From: Hadesarchaea archaeon
GTDB taxonomy: Archaea; Hadarchaeota; Hadarchaeia; Hadarchaeales; Hadarchaeaceae
Assembly (NCBI GenBank): GCA_003661465.1
Contig: QMWE01000058.1
Coordinates: 1 to 6,258, forward strand
Direction of reading: 5' to 3'
DNA: 6,258 nt
Part shown: in pieces, positions 1 through 5,882 of the stretch
Position numbering within the stretch: position 1 is the stretch's first letter
Layout of the letters: each line of letters starts with the position of its first letter
Notes under the pieces: generated by a model
What the model was told of the DNA's origin: nothing
The model's database searches: none
The model's input: only the letters and a program-made list of their open reading frames with translations
Program-made: the position numbers and the translations under genes

Positions 1-1581
1 TCCCGTGCCCGGCGGACCATAAAGGAGAATTCCATGGGGTGGTTCGATTCCTATACGTTTGAATGAATCTGGATGCTTCAGCGGCCATTCCACAGCTTCG
101 CGCAACGCCTGTTTCGCTTCCTCGAGCCCCCCTATGTCTTCCCACCTCACATCCGGTACCTCAACCAGCACCTCACGCATGGCTGATGGCTCAACCATCT
201 TCAGGGCGTTGTCAAAGTCCTCCTTGGTTACCTGAAGCTTTTCGAGCACCTCAGGAGGGATGATCTTCTCCTCAAGTTTTATTTCGGGAAGTATACGACG
301 GAGGGCATTCATCGCCGCCTCTTTAGCCAACGCCTCCAGATCTGCACCCACGAATCCGTGCGTCACGTTTGCATAGTGCTCCAGATCGACATCCTTGGCT
401 AGGGGCATTCCACGGGTATGGATCTGAAGTATCTCCTTTCGTCCATCTCTGTCTGGAACACCTATCACTATTTCCCTATCGAACCTTCCAGGTCTCCGGA
501 GGGCTGGGTCAAGAGCATTTGGCCTGTTGGTCGCCCCGATCACTATCACTTTTCCCCTAGCCTTTAGACCATCCATGAGTGCGAGAAGCTGGGCCACCAC
601 CCTCCGCTCAACCTCACCCGTGACCTCTTCCCTCTTCGGGGCAATCGCATCTATTTCATCTATAAACACTATGGACGGAGCGTTCTTCTCCGCCTGCTCA
701 AATATCTCCCGCAACCTAGCCTCGGATTCTCCGTAGAATTTGCTCATTATCTCCGGCCCGGCTATAGGGATGAAGTTGGCGCCGGATTCGTTGGCCACAG
801 CCTTTGCTATCAGAGTTTTTCCGGTTCCAGGGGGTCCGTGGAGAAGGACACCCTTCGGAGGTTCTATTCCCAATCTGTCAAAAACTTCAGGATGTTTGAG
901 TGGCAACTCTATCATCTCGCGAACCCTCTGGAGCTCATCCTTTAGCCCTCCGATATCCTCATACGTCACGGCCGGTACTTTCAGCTCCTTGACCGAAACC
1001 GCTTGAGGCAAAACCTCGACCTCAGTCATATCGGTGACGAGAACTATTCCCGAAGGATTGGTATTGGCGACCACAAATTTTATCTCACCAAGACCAAACG
1101 GCACGGCCATCTTCCCAAAGAAGCCGCCAAAGATCTCCTCGAAAAGGTCGCCCCTCATCTCCAAGGGTTCCTCGGGGGGTGTTGGAGCGATCAGATCTCC
1201 TTTCGTCAGGGGCCTGCCAAGTAAATTACGTTTGAGTACCTCTCCAGAGACTACAAATCTCACGTGGGGATCCGTCGGGGCTATGGAGACCGACTTGGCC
1301 TCTTTCACCGTGGCTTTTTTAACCGTGACCTTCTCACCTATAGAAGTACCAGCATTATGACGTATCAGACCATCAATGCGAATTATCTCCAGTCCCCGAT
1401 CCTCAGGTGCCCCCCTGACCGCGATGGCACCCGTCGATCGGGAGCCAGTTATTTCAACGTAATCTCCCTGCTTGATGCCTATCCTCTTCATCACTCCATC
1501 ATCGATCAACGCAAACCCGCGGTTGACATAAGACTGATGGCGGTTTTCGGCCACCACTAGCTTTATCTCTTTTTCAGCCAT
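1..1581 (-). CDS. cdc48: Cdc48/VAT-type AAA+ ATPase (p97/VCP homologue), 3' end beyond window
   Basis: ATP-driven hexameric unfoldase/segregase of the cytoplasm that extracts and unfolds proteins, in archaea typically for the proteasome. Reading the minus strand from the ATG at 1581-1579 gives 527 uninterrupted codons. The N-domain spans about 1-200, with double-psi-barrel-type sequence and an acidic, Phe/Gly-rich insert at about 134-165. D1 has Walker A GPPGTGKT at 249-256, Walker B IVFIDEID at 304-311 with catalytic E309, sensor-1 N352 (GATN) and arginine fingers R363/R366 in RRPGRFD. After the D1-D2 linker, D2 begins with WEDIGGLEEAK near 480 and the window cuts its Walker A after GPPGTG (522-527). 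Archaeal homologues are usually about 730-840 residues, so roughly a third is missing; this is a window cut, not decay. The start fits the family's N-terminus and has a strong Shine-Dalgarno. It is the second gene of a minus-strand pair. Confidence 0.97.
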   Translation of the reverse strand, partial: MAEKEIKLVVAENRHQSYVNRGFALIDDGVMKRIGIKQGDYVEITGSRSTGAIAVRGAPEDRGLEIIRIDGLIRHNAGTSIGEKVTVKKATVKEAKSVSIAPTDPHVRFVVSGEVLKRNLLGRPLTKGDLIAPTPPEEPLEMRGDLFEEIFGGFFGKMAVPFGLGEIKFVVANTNPSGIVLVTDMTEVEVLPQAVSVKELKVPAVTYEDIGGLKDELQRVREMIELPLKHPEVFDRLGIEPPKGVLLHGPPGTGKTLIAKAVANESGANFIPIAGPEIMSKFYGESEARLREIFEQAEKNAPSIVFIDEIDAIAPKREEVTGEVERRVVAQLLALMDGLKARGKVIVIGATNRPNALDPALRRPGRFDREIVIGVPDRDGRKEILQIHTRGMPLAKDVDLEHYANVTHGFVGADLEALAKEAAMNALRRILPEIKLEEKIIPPEVLEKLQVTKEDFDNALKMVEPSAMREVLVEVPDVRWEDIGGLEEAKQALREAVEWPLKHPDSFKRIGIEPPHGILLYGPPGTG

Positions 1582-1586
1582 TTCGC

Positions 1587-1593
1587 TCACCTC
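1587..1593 (-). promoter_or_regulatory. Shine-Dalgarno of cdc48, overlapping the upstream stop codon
   Basis: On the minus strand GAGGTGA lies 5 nt before the cdc48 ATG and matches the archaeal anti-Shine-Dalgarno (GGAGGTGA) over seven bases. Its last three bases are the TGA stop of the 90-residue gene upstream. This supports the chosen cdc48 start and suggests the two genes are translated from one transcript, possibly with coupling. Confidence 0.8.
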
Positions 1594-1859
1594 ACACGTT
1601 CTACCTCAAAAACGTGCCAATCAAGATATTCGGCGAAGTCCTTAAAGACCTTTTCAACGAGTTTGGCGTATTCCTCTTCGATCAGCAGAGTACTCCGGTT
1701 TACAAACTCCCATACCTCCCCAGGCAGTTCGTCAAGTACTCCGGGCGAGTGGTTTCTCCCGTTTTTTGTCCTGTAATCATACCCGCGGAGCGCCCGGTAG
1801 AACATGGTCGCCGGGGTGCCCCTCGATTTCACATCCCAGATGATGAGAACCTTGGACAT
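1587..1859 (-). CDS. small conserved-looking protein of unknown function, upstream of cdc48
   Basis: I do not recognise this 90-residue protein. It has no signal peptide or membrane segment and looks like a compact cytosolic domain. The predicted order is strand (VLIIWDV, 4-10), helix (TPATMFYRALRGY, 15-27), a basic Gly/Asn-containing loop (about 28-40), strand (VWEFVNRSTLLI, 49-60), charged amphipathic helix (EEYAKLVEKVFKDF, 62-75) and strand (WHVFEVERV, 81-89). That beta-alpha-beta-alpha-beta order, with an Asp (D9) closing the first strand, recalls ferredoxin-like folds such as Cas2/VapD, but no diagnostic motif proves it and there is no CRISPR array or cas1 here. It ends 5 nt before cdc48 and its stop forms part of the cdc48 ribosome-binding site, so the two are probably co-transcribed. 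The ATG is 10-11 nt beyond the predicted transcript start; ATGs just upstream are out of frame. That it is a real gene is likely; its function is unknown. Confidence 0.8.
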   Translation of the reverse strand: MSKVLIIWDVKSRGTPATMFYRALRGYDYRTKNGRNHSPGVLDELPGEVWEFVNRSTLLIEEEYAKLVEKVFKDFAEYLDWHVFEVERVR

Positions 1860-1890
1860 ATCATCATTTGTTATATTTACAACAATTATC

Positions 1891-1899
1891 TATTTAAAT
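1891..1899 (-). promoter_or_regulatory. TATA-like box for the 90-residue gene/cdc48 unit, possibly shared divergently
   Basis: The core TATTTAAAT (read as ATTTAAATA on the minus strand) resembles the archaeal TATA consensus. Its centre near 1895 predicts a minus-strand transcription start about 26 bp away, near 1869, giving a leader of roughly 10 nt before the ATG at 1859. The core is nearly palindromic, so it might also serve the plus strand, with a start near 1921 and a leader of about 38 nt to purN. A BRE was not convincingly seen. This is inferred from sequence and spacing only. Confidence 0.5.
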
Positions 1900-1947
1900 C
1901 TATCTGGGAGGTCTTTAGGATTATAGGCTGGCGAAAAAAGTAGTACA

Positions 1948-1955
1948 GAGAGGAG
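1948..1955 (+). promoter_or_regulatory. Shine-Dalgarno of the purN-like gene
   Basis: GAGAGGAG ends 4 nt before the ATG at 1960. It decides the start: a second in-frame ATG at 2008 (residue 17), where canonical PurN proteins would begin, is preceded only by an A-rich stretch with a weak GGA. The 16-residue basic N-terminal extension is therefore probably translated. Confidence 0.65.
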
Positions 1956-1959
1956 TTCA

Positions 1960-2688
1960 ATGGGGAAGAATTTGAAGCCCATTTACGAACCAAAAAAGGA
2001 TAAAAAAATGAGGGTGGTCGTGCTGTTCTCCGGAGGCGCTAGCGCTGTTCCATTTATGGTCGGAAACGAGGGATATGAGGTTGTGGGTGCAATTTCCACG
2101 AACAAAAACGCGTCTGGAATAGAGAAACTGAAAAAACTTGGGATACCGGTCGAGGTGGTAGATATTCGCGAATTTTATGGAAACAGACCGATCACCGACA
2201 TGAAAGTTAGAGCGGAGTATGACGAAAAACTTATTTCCATCATAGAGAGGAACAGGTGGAACCCGGATATCATCGCATGTTCGGGATACATGTACATACT
2301 GACCCGAAAATTTCTGAGCAGGTTCTCCGTGCTTAATGTCCATCCGGCTGATCTGACGGTGATGGATGGCGGAAAAAGGAAGTATACCGGTGCAAACGCG
2401 GTGAGGGACCAGCTGGAAGCCGGTGAGAAAGTCACGAGGTCCACAGTTCACCTGATGGACGAGGAACCAGATCACGGGCCGATACTGTGTGTTTCCGAAG
2501 GACTGCCCGTGGACAAAAGGAACGCAAGAGAACAACAAGAACTCATGAAAGAAAAGTGTGATGGTCCCGCATACAGAAAAACTCTTGACATGTTATCGAA
2601 GGGATTGTTTGCGATCGACTCCGAGAAAAACATTTACGTGAAAGAGGGCGAAAAGTGGATCAGAAAAATTGTGAGGATGGAAGGATGA
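1960..2688 (+). CDS. purN: PurN-like phosphoribosylglycinamide formyltransferase
   Basis: Predicted to transfer a formyl group from 10-formyl-tetrahydrofolate to GAR, the third step of de novo IMP synthesis, in the cytoplasm. The 242-residue protein has the formyltransferase fold in order: strand plus phosphate-loop-like VLFSGGASAV (21-30), STNKNASG (46-53), GYMYIL (109-114), then the active site. NVHPAD (126-131) supplies the family's catalytic Asn126 and His128, STVHLMDEEPDHGPIL (161-176) the third catalytic residue, Asp171, and YTGANAV (142-148) the substrate-side segment. It differs from E. coli-type PurN (about 210 residues): SGGAS replaces SGNGS, a TVMDGGKRK segment (133-141) stands where LPxFPG is usual, and there is a 16-residue basic N-terminal extension. 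The last codon overlaps the purD start (ATGA), so the two are translationally linked. A related folate formyltransferase is possible, but the purD/purF context favours GAR as substrate. Confidence 0.85.
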   Translation: MGKNLKPIYEPKKDKKMRVVVLFSGGASAVPFMVGNEGYEVVGAISTNKNASGIEKLKKLGIPVEVVDIREFYGNRPITDMKVRAEYDEKLISIIERNRWNPDIIACSGYMYILTRKFLSRFSVLNVHPADLTVMDGGKRKYTGANAVRDQLEAGEKVTRSTVHLMDEEPDHGPILCVSEGLPVDKRNAREQQELMKEKCDGPAYRKTLDMLSKGLFAIDSEKNIYVKEGEKWIRKIVRMEG

Positions 2689-4067
2689 CGATCGGAGTGC
2701 TCGGGATCAGCTACGGTAGCAGATTCGCCTGTATGGCTGACATCCTCGTCAGAAGCAGACACAAGGTGAAGCTTTTCATAGCGGACAAACAGAGGAACCC
2801 GTTCAACGTGAAAAAAGCAGAGGAAACTGGGGGAGAACACGTCGTGATCCCGGATCTGAACGTGGAGGACATGACCAAATTTGCGAAGAAACACGAACAC
2901 GAGATAGAGTTCGGGATACTGGGCCCAGAGGCGCCCGGTATGAACGGGATCAGAAATCGGATTGAAAAGGAAACCAAGATAAAAATGATATGTCCAACTG
3001 CGGAGTATTTTATCGAGAAAAGTAAAGTGGAACAGAGGAAATTAATCGAGGAGATAGTTCCCTCTGCGAATCCGAGGTTCAGGGTTTTTCATCCCAAGGA
3101 TTACAAATCAGAAAGCGCAATTAAAAAAGATGTTTACGAGTGGCTGGACGAGATTGGAAACGAAGTGGCCGTTAAGCCAGATGCACCAGCTACCGGAAAG
3201 GGGGTAGGCGTTTGGGGGGATCATTTCACATCTAGGGAAAGTTTGTTCGAAAATTATTTCCTGCCGAGTTTTGAAAAAGGTCCCGTGATAGTCGAGGAAA
3301 AGTTAGAAGGAGAAGAATTTTCTCTGCAGTTTATTTCTGACGGAGAACATTTGACTCCCACTCCAGCCGTTAGGGATTACAAACGGGCATTTGACTGGGA
3401 TCTGGGACCTAATACCGGGGGAATGGGTTCTTACAAGGACCGAGGAAATCTGCTTCCATTTATGAGGGAAAAGGATTGGAAGGAAGCTCTGGAGATAGGA
3501 GAAAAGATCCACGAGAAGTTGAAGAGAACTAAAAGGAATCCGGAAGTCAGGGGGAATTTGTACATGGCATACATGATTACAAAAGATGGTGTTAAGGTCC
3601 TTGAGATAAACAGCAGGTGGGGGGATCCGGAAGTGATGAATATTCTGCCAATTTTGAAAGATGATTTCGTCGACGTTTGTTTCAAATGCTTAGACGGCAG
3701 TTTGCAAAAACTCAATTTTGAAAATAAAACTACAGTTGTGACTTACGCCGTGCCTCTAAATTACGGAGGATATGCAAGTTACTCGGGCCCAAAAAAAGTG
3801 GATCTGACGCAGGCTGAAAAATTAAAAGAAAAGTACGGAGATAATATAAGAATCTACCCGGGCGCTGTAGAACTGAGGAACGGGGAAACTCATGTTTTGA
3901 AGTCCAGAGGTGTGGCGGTGGTTGGCATATCAGAGACATTGGAGGAAGCCAGGGAGATCTCCCTGGATGGAATCAGAAAAATCGATGGGCCCCTGAGACA
4001 CAGGGAGGATATAGCCCTCAAAGAATACGTAGAGAGGAGCAAAACGCATGTGGCCGAATTGGCATGA
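2685..4067 (+). CDS. purD: phosphoribosylamine-glycine ligase (GAR synthetase), divergent
   Basis: ATP-grasp enzyme joining glycine to 5-phosphoribosylamine, step 2 of purine synthesis. I start it at the ATG at 2685, which overlaps the purN stop (ATGA) and follows a TGAGG motif 8 nt upstream; an in-frame ATG at 2655 would only add ten residues read from the end of purN. The result is 460 residues, against about 430 in bacteria. Seen in order: a Rossmann-like N-domain (1-110) with LGPEAP (79-84); the ATP-grasp phosphate-binding segment AVKPDAPATGKGVG (162-175); VIVEEKLEGEEFS (201-213), the adenine-binding hinge; GPNTGGMGSY (241-250), the most diagnostic PurD motif; VLEINSRWGDPEV (305-317) with metal-binding Glu and Asn; and a C-terminal domain (about 350-440). 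The usual N-terminal GxGGREHA motif is absent and GISYGSR (7-13) stands there instead. The catalytic core is complete, so it should be active. Confidence 0.93.
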   Translation: MTIGVLGISYGSRFACMADILVRSRHKVKLFIADKQRNPFNVKKAEETGGEHVVIPDLNVEDMTKFAKKHEHEIEFGILGPEAPGMNGIRNRIEKETKIKMICPTAEYFIEKSKVEQRKLIEEIVPSANPRFRVFHPKDYKSESAIKKDVYEWLDEIGNEVAVKPDAPATGKGVGVWGDHFTSRESLFENYFLPSFEKGPVIVEEKLEGEEFSLQFISDGEHLTPTPAVRDYKRAFDWDLGPNTGGMGSYKDRGNLLPFMREKDWKEALEIGEKIHEKLKRTKRNPEVRGNLYMAYMITKDGVKVLEINSRWGDPEVMNILPILKDDFVDVCFKCLDGSLQKLNFENKTTVVTYAVPLNYGGYASYSGPKKVDLTQAEKLKEKYGDNIRIYPGAVELRNGETHVLKSRGVAVVGISETLEEAREISLDGIRKIDGPLRHREDIALKEYVERSKTHVAELA

Positions 4068-4080
4068 AAAATTATTTTGA

Positions 4081-4109
4081 TTAAGAAAATCTCACAATAA
4101 TCTTCTTAA
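4081..4109. repeat. AT-rich 7-bp dyad in the purD-purF gap
   Basis: TTAAGAA (4081-4087) and TTCTTAA (4103-4109) are perfect inverted copies separated by 15 nt, within the 75-nt gap after purD. The gap also contains ATTATTTT directly after the purD stop. The dyad could be an operator, part of a separate promoter for purF (the AT-rich right arm lies about 35 bp before its ATG), or chance in AT-rich DNA. No strong Shine-Dalgarno precedes purF; only GATGGT is seen about 4-8 nt upstream, inside a three-codon ATG-GTC-GAA-TGA whose TGA overlaps the purF ATG. Confidence 0.3.
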
Positions 4110-4142
4110 GGGGACTCACGGAAATTAAACCAAGATGGTCGA

Positions 4143-5570
4143 ATGAGCGGGATTTTTGGTGTGGTATCCCGGCATGATTGCTTGGAGGATCTGTTCTACG
4201 GCACGGATTATCTCTCCCATCTAGGAACGGAATATGGCGGCCTAGTAGTTTTTGGGGAAAAAATTGTGAGAAAAATCCACACTTTGAGACAGAGTCAGTT
4301 CAAGTCAAAGTTTTATGATGATTATAATGCCATGCATGGCAATATGGGGTTAGGTGTGATCAGTTCTAATGAGGTACAACCAATATGTTTAGACTCAAAA
4401 TTTGGCCCGTTCTGTATATGCGCAACCGGATTGATACAAAATGCCGAGGAGCTGGTCGACGAATTATCCAACCAAGGTGTTTCGTTCAGCGAAATATCGG
4501 AAAAAGGTGTGAACTCGGTAGAACTTATCGCCAAACTTATCGCAGAGGGAAAGTGCATTACAGATGGTATCAATCACATGTTCAGCAAAATTAGGGGCTC
4601 CTGTTCGCTTCTCCTGCTCAGTAAAGAGGGCATCTATGCTGCCAGGGATAAGTTTGGCTATAGTCCTCTTGTCATCGGACAAAAGGGAGACTCCTGGGCG
4701 GCAACTTCCGAAACAACTGCTTTTTTCAACATAGGTTTTAAAATCAAAAAATATCTTTCGCCCGGAGAGATAGTGTTGCTTACTCCCTCAGGGATGTCCC
4801 AAAAGTACAAAGGTACGAACATTGGACAAATAAACGCCTTTTTATGGATTTATACGGGCTTCCCGACTTCCTCCTACGAAGGGATAAACGTGGAAGTAGT
4901 CAGGGAAAGGTGCGGAAGATATCTTGCGAAGAACGATGACGTCAGAGCAGATATGGTCGCCGGTGTCCCGGACTCCGGTACTACTCATGCTATCGGCTAC
5001 TCATTGGAATCAGGGATCCCCTTTAGAAGACCGCTGATCAAATATACTCCTGGATGGGACAGGAGTTATACACCTCCATCCCAGGAAACTAGGGAGCTGA
5101 TCGCGAGGATGAAACTGATTCCGGTCAAGGAGATAATTGAAGGACAGAGAATTATTCTCTGCGACGATTCTATAGTAAGAGGTACCCAGTTAAGAAATAT
5201 CATACAAAAATTGTGGGACAATGGGGCGAAAGAGATCCACTTGCGCATAGCATGCCCACCCTTATTGTTCCCGAGCGTGTTCGATTATTCGACAAGAACG
5301 AGAGAAGAGTTGGCCGCCCGCCGTGCTATAAAGGCCATTGCGGGTAAAGATGTCGAAGATGTGAGTGAATACATCGATCCAGATTCAGAGAAGTATAGGA
5401 AAATGGTGGATTACATAGCCAAAGAGTTGGGCGTTACCTCTTTGAAATATCAACGGTTGGATGACATGGTAAGGGCCATTGGGCTTCCCAGAGAGCGTCT
5501 TAATCTATACATGTGGACAGGCGAATCCATAGCCAGCCCAAAAAATGACGCTACCAAGGGAAAAGCTTAG
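4143..5570 (+). CDS. purF: PurF-like PRPP amidophosphoribosyltransferase lacking the glutaminase nucleophile
   Basis: Homologue of the enzyme that makes 5-phosphoribosylamine from PRPP, the committed step of purine synthesis. The 475 residues match the family's length. The N-terminal half (1-215) has the Ntn-hydrolase glutaminase outline: GIFGVV start, GNMGLGVIS (66-74), AARDKFGYSPLVIG (166-179), ATSET (187-191), LSPGEIVLL (205-213). The phosphoribosyltransferase half is well kept: VPDSGTTHAIGY (275-286), PSQETRELIARMKL (312-325), the PRPP loop IILCDDSIVRGTQ (337-349), CPPLLFPSVFDYSTRTREEL (371-390) and WTGE near 458. The glutaminase site is not kept: residue 2 is Ser (AGC), not Cys; the Arg of the HVRYPT motif is absent (GVISSN, 71-76); His-Asn-Gly is Ala94-Thr95-Gly96; and the Asp of the TSDSE motif is missing. 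I recall similar proteins annotated as PurF in Bacteroidota and Clostridia, unverified. It probably uses ammonia rather than its own glutaminase. It is likely co-expressed with purN and purD. Confidence 0.9.
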   Translation: MSGIFGVVSRHDCLEDLFYGTDYLSHLGTEYGGLVVFGEKIVRKIHTLRQSQFKSKFYDDYNAMHGNMGLGVISSNEVQPICLDSKFGPFCICATGLIQNAEELVDELSNQGVSFSEISEKGVNSVELIAKLIAEGKCITDGINHMFSKIRGSCSLLLLSKEGIYAARDKFGYSPLVIGQKGDSWAATSETTAFFNIGFKIKKYLSPGEIVLLTPSGMSQKYKGTNIGQINAFLWIYTGFPTSSYEGINVEVVRERCGRYLAKNDDVRADMVAGVPDSGTTHAIGYSLESGIPFRRPLIKYTPGWDRSYTPPSQETRELIARMKLIPVKEIIEGQRIILCDDSIVRGTQLRNIIQKLWDNGAKEIHLRIACPPLLFPSVFDYSTRTREELAARRAIKAIAGKDVEDVSEYIDPDSEKYRKMVDYIAKELGVTSLKYQRLDDMVRAIGLPRERLNLYMWTGESIASPKNDATKGKA

Positions 5571-5785
5571 GGATTCCCGGACTCTTGCTGAAACCATGCT
5601 AACCCCGGCAGCTCGCTGAAGGATATGCCAAAGCGCTCACTGCTTCCACTCGCTTTCGGAGATCCCTTTGCAGCGGGATCGACTTCGTCCGCGTTCAACA
5701 TCGCCCCGCACCGCCTGCATCGGTACAGCCTTTAGTGGACGCGGTTCACCATTCTCAAATTTTTAACATGCCGATGAGAATGTTA
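5567..5785 (-). pseudogene. decayed TnpB-like transposon protein remnant (C-terminal zinc ribbon)
   Basis: On the minus strand, codons 5731 down to 5570 stay open for 54 residues and end in TAA at 5569-5567, overlapping the last bases of purF in convergent orientation. They begin RLYRCRRCGAMLNADEVDPA. Seven codons upstream in the same frame, past a TAA at 5734-5732, the residues MVNRVH resume; a further TAA at 5785-5783 closes that piece. NRV-H-x-RLYRCxxCGxxxNAD matches the second half of the IS200/IS605 TnpB zinc ribbon (NR..S...F.C..CG...NAD.NAA.NI), including the third RuvC Asp, but the usual LNAALNI stretch and the first CxxC pair are not recognisable. No complete element or start was found. 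The family assignment rests on this short motif alone, and another zinc-ribbon protein is possible. Confidence 0.4.
5630..5680. repeat. two adjacent palindromes downstream of purF
   Basis: AAAGCG (5630-5635) pairs with CGCTTT (5651-5656) across 15 nt, and GATCCC (5661-5666) pairs with GGGATC (5675-5680) across the 8-nt loop TTTGCAGC. Only 4 nt separate the two stem-loops. They lie inside the TnpB-like remnant, near its 3' end, where IS200/IS605 elements carry end hairpins and the guide (omega) RNA scaffold. On the plus strand they would sit about 60-110 nt after the purF stop and could act as 3' structure for the pur transcript. No T-run follows. Confidence 0.4.
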
Positions 5786-5882
5786 TCGTCACGCTCCGCG
5801 CCTTGTCCTCGACGATTGATTGTGAACCTCCGCAGGCGGTCGAGCACGTACAGCTTGCTCTTCGTGGTGGCGTGGTGAACCG
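5742..5882. repeat. 10-bp perfect inverted repeat spaced by 121 bp
   Basis: CGGTTCACCA at 5742-5751 is the exact inverse of TGGTGAACCG at 5873-5882. A second pair, ACCGCCTGC (5710-5718) and GCAGGCGGT (5832-5840), interleaves with it, so both could not form simple nested hairpins. Both pairs lie in the stretch without an intact gene, beside the transposon-like remnant. They may be the scars of mobile-element ends or chance. Confidence 0.3.

Noticed and set aside
402..501. Acidic/Phe-Gly insert of the Cdc48 N-domain or other Cdc48 peculiarity as novel
   Set aside because: The insert (residues about 134-165, encoded near 1080-1180) resembles one I remember in Thermococcales Cdc48; the D1 region around the listed positions is ordinary.
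1034..1560. Overlapping plus-strand open frames across cdc48
   Set aside because: The minus strand there encodes an unmistakable Cdc48 N-domain and D1 start; the plus-strand frames have no domain or ribosome-binding site.
1587..1859. Calling the 90-residue protein Cas2
   Set aside because: Only the fold order and one Asp are suggestive; there are no cas1, no CRISPR repeats and no diagnostic Cas2 motifs in the window.
1957..2538. 193-codon open frame antisense to the purN-like gene
   Set aside because: It lies wholly over a gene with conserved catalytic motifs, has no recognisable domain, and is explained by antisense codon bias.
2655..2684. Upstream ATG giving purD ten extra residues
   Set aside because: MDQKNCEDGR is out-of-frame reading of the purN end; the ATG at 2685 fits the family's first strand and the ATGA overlap.
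4143..4148. Ser2 of PurF as a sequencing error for Cys (AGC versus TGC)
   Set aside because: The Arg, Asn and Asp of the same glutaminase pocket are also missing, so a single base error cannot explain it.
5800..5860. CSTACGG in another minus frame as the first half of the TnpB zinc ribbon
   Set aside because: Spacing is CxxxC rather than CxxC and the distance to the second pair, about 37 codons, is too long; probably chance.
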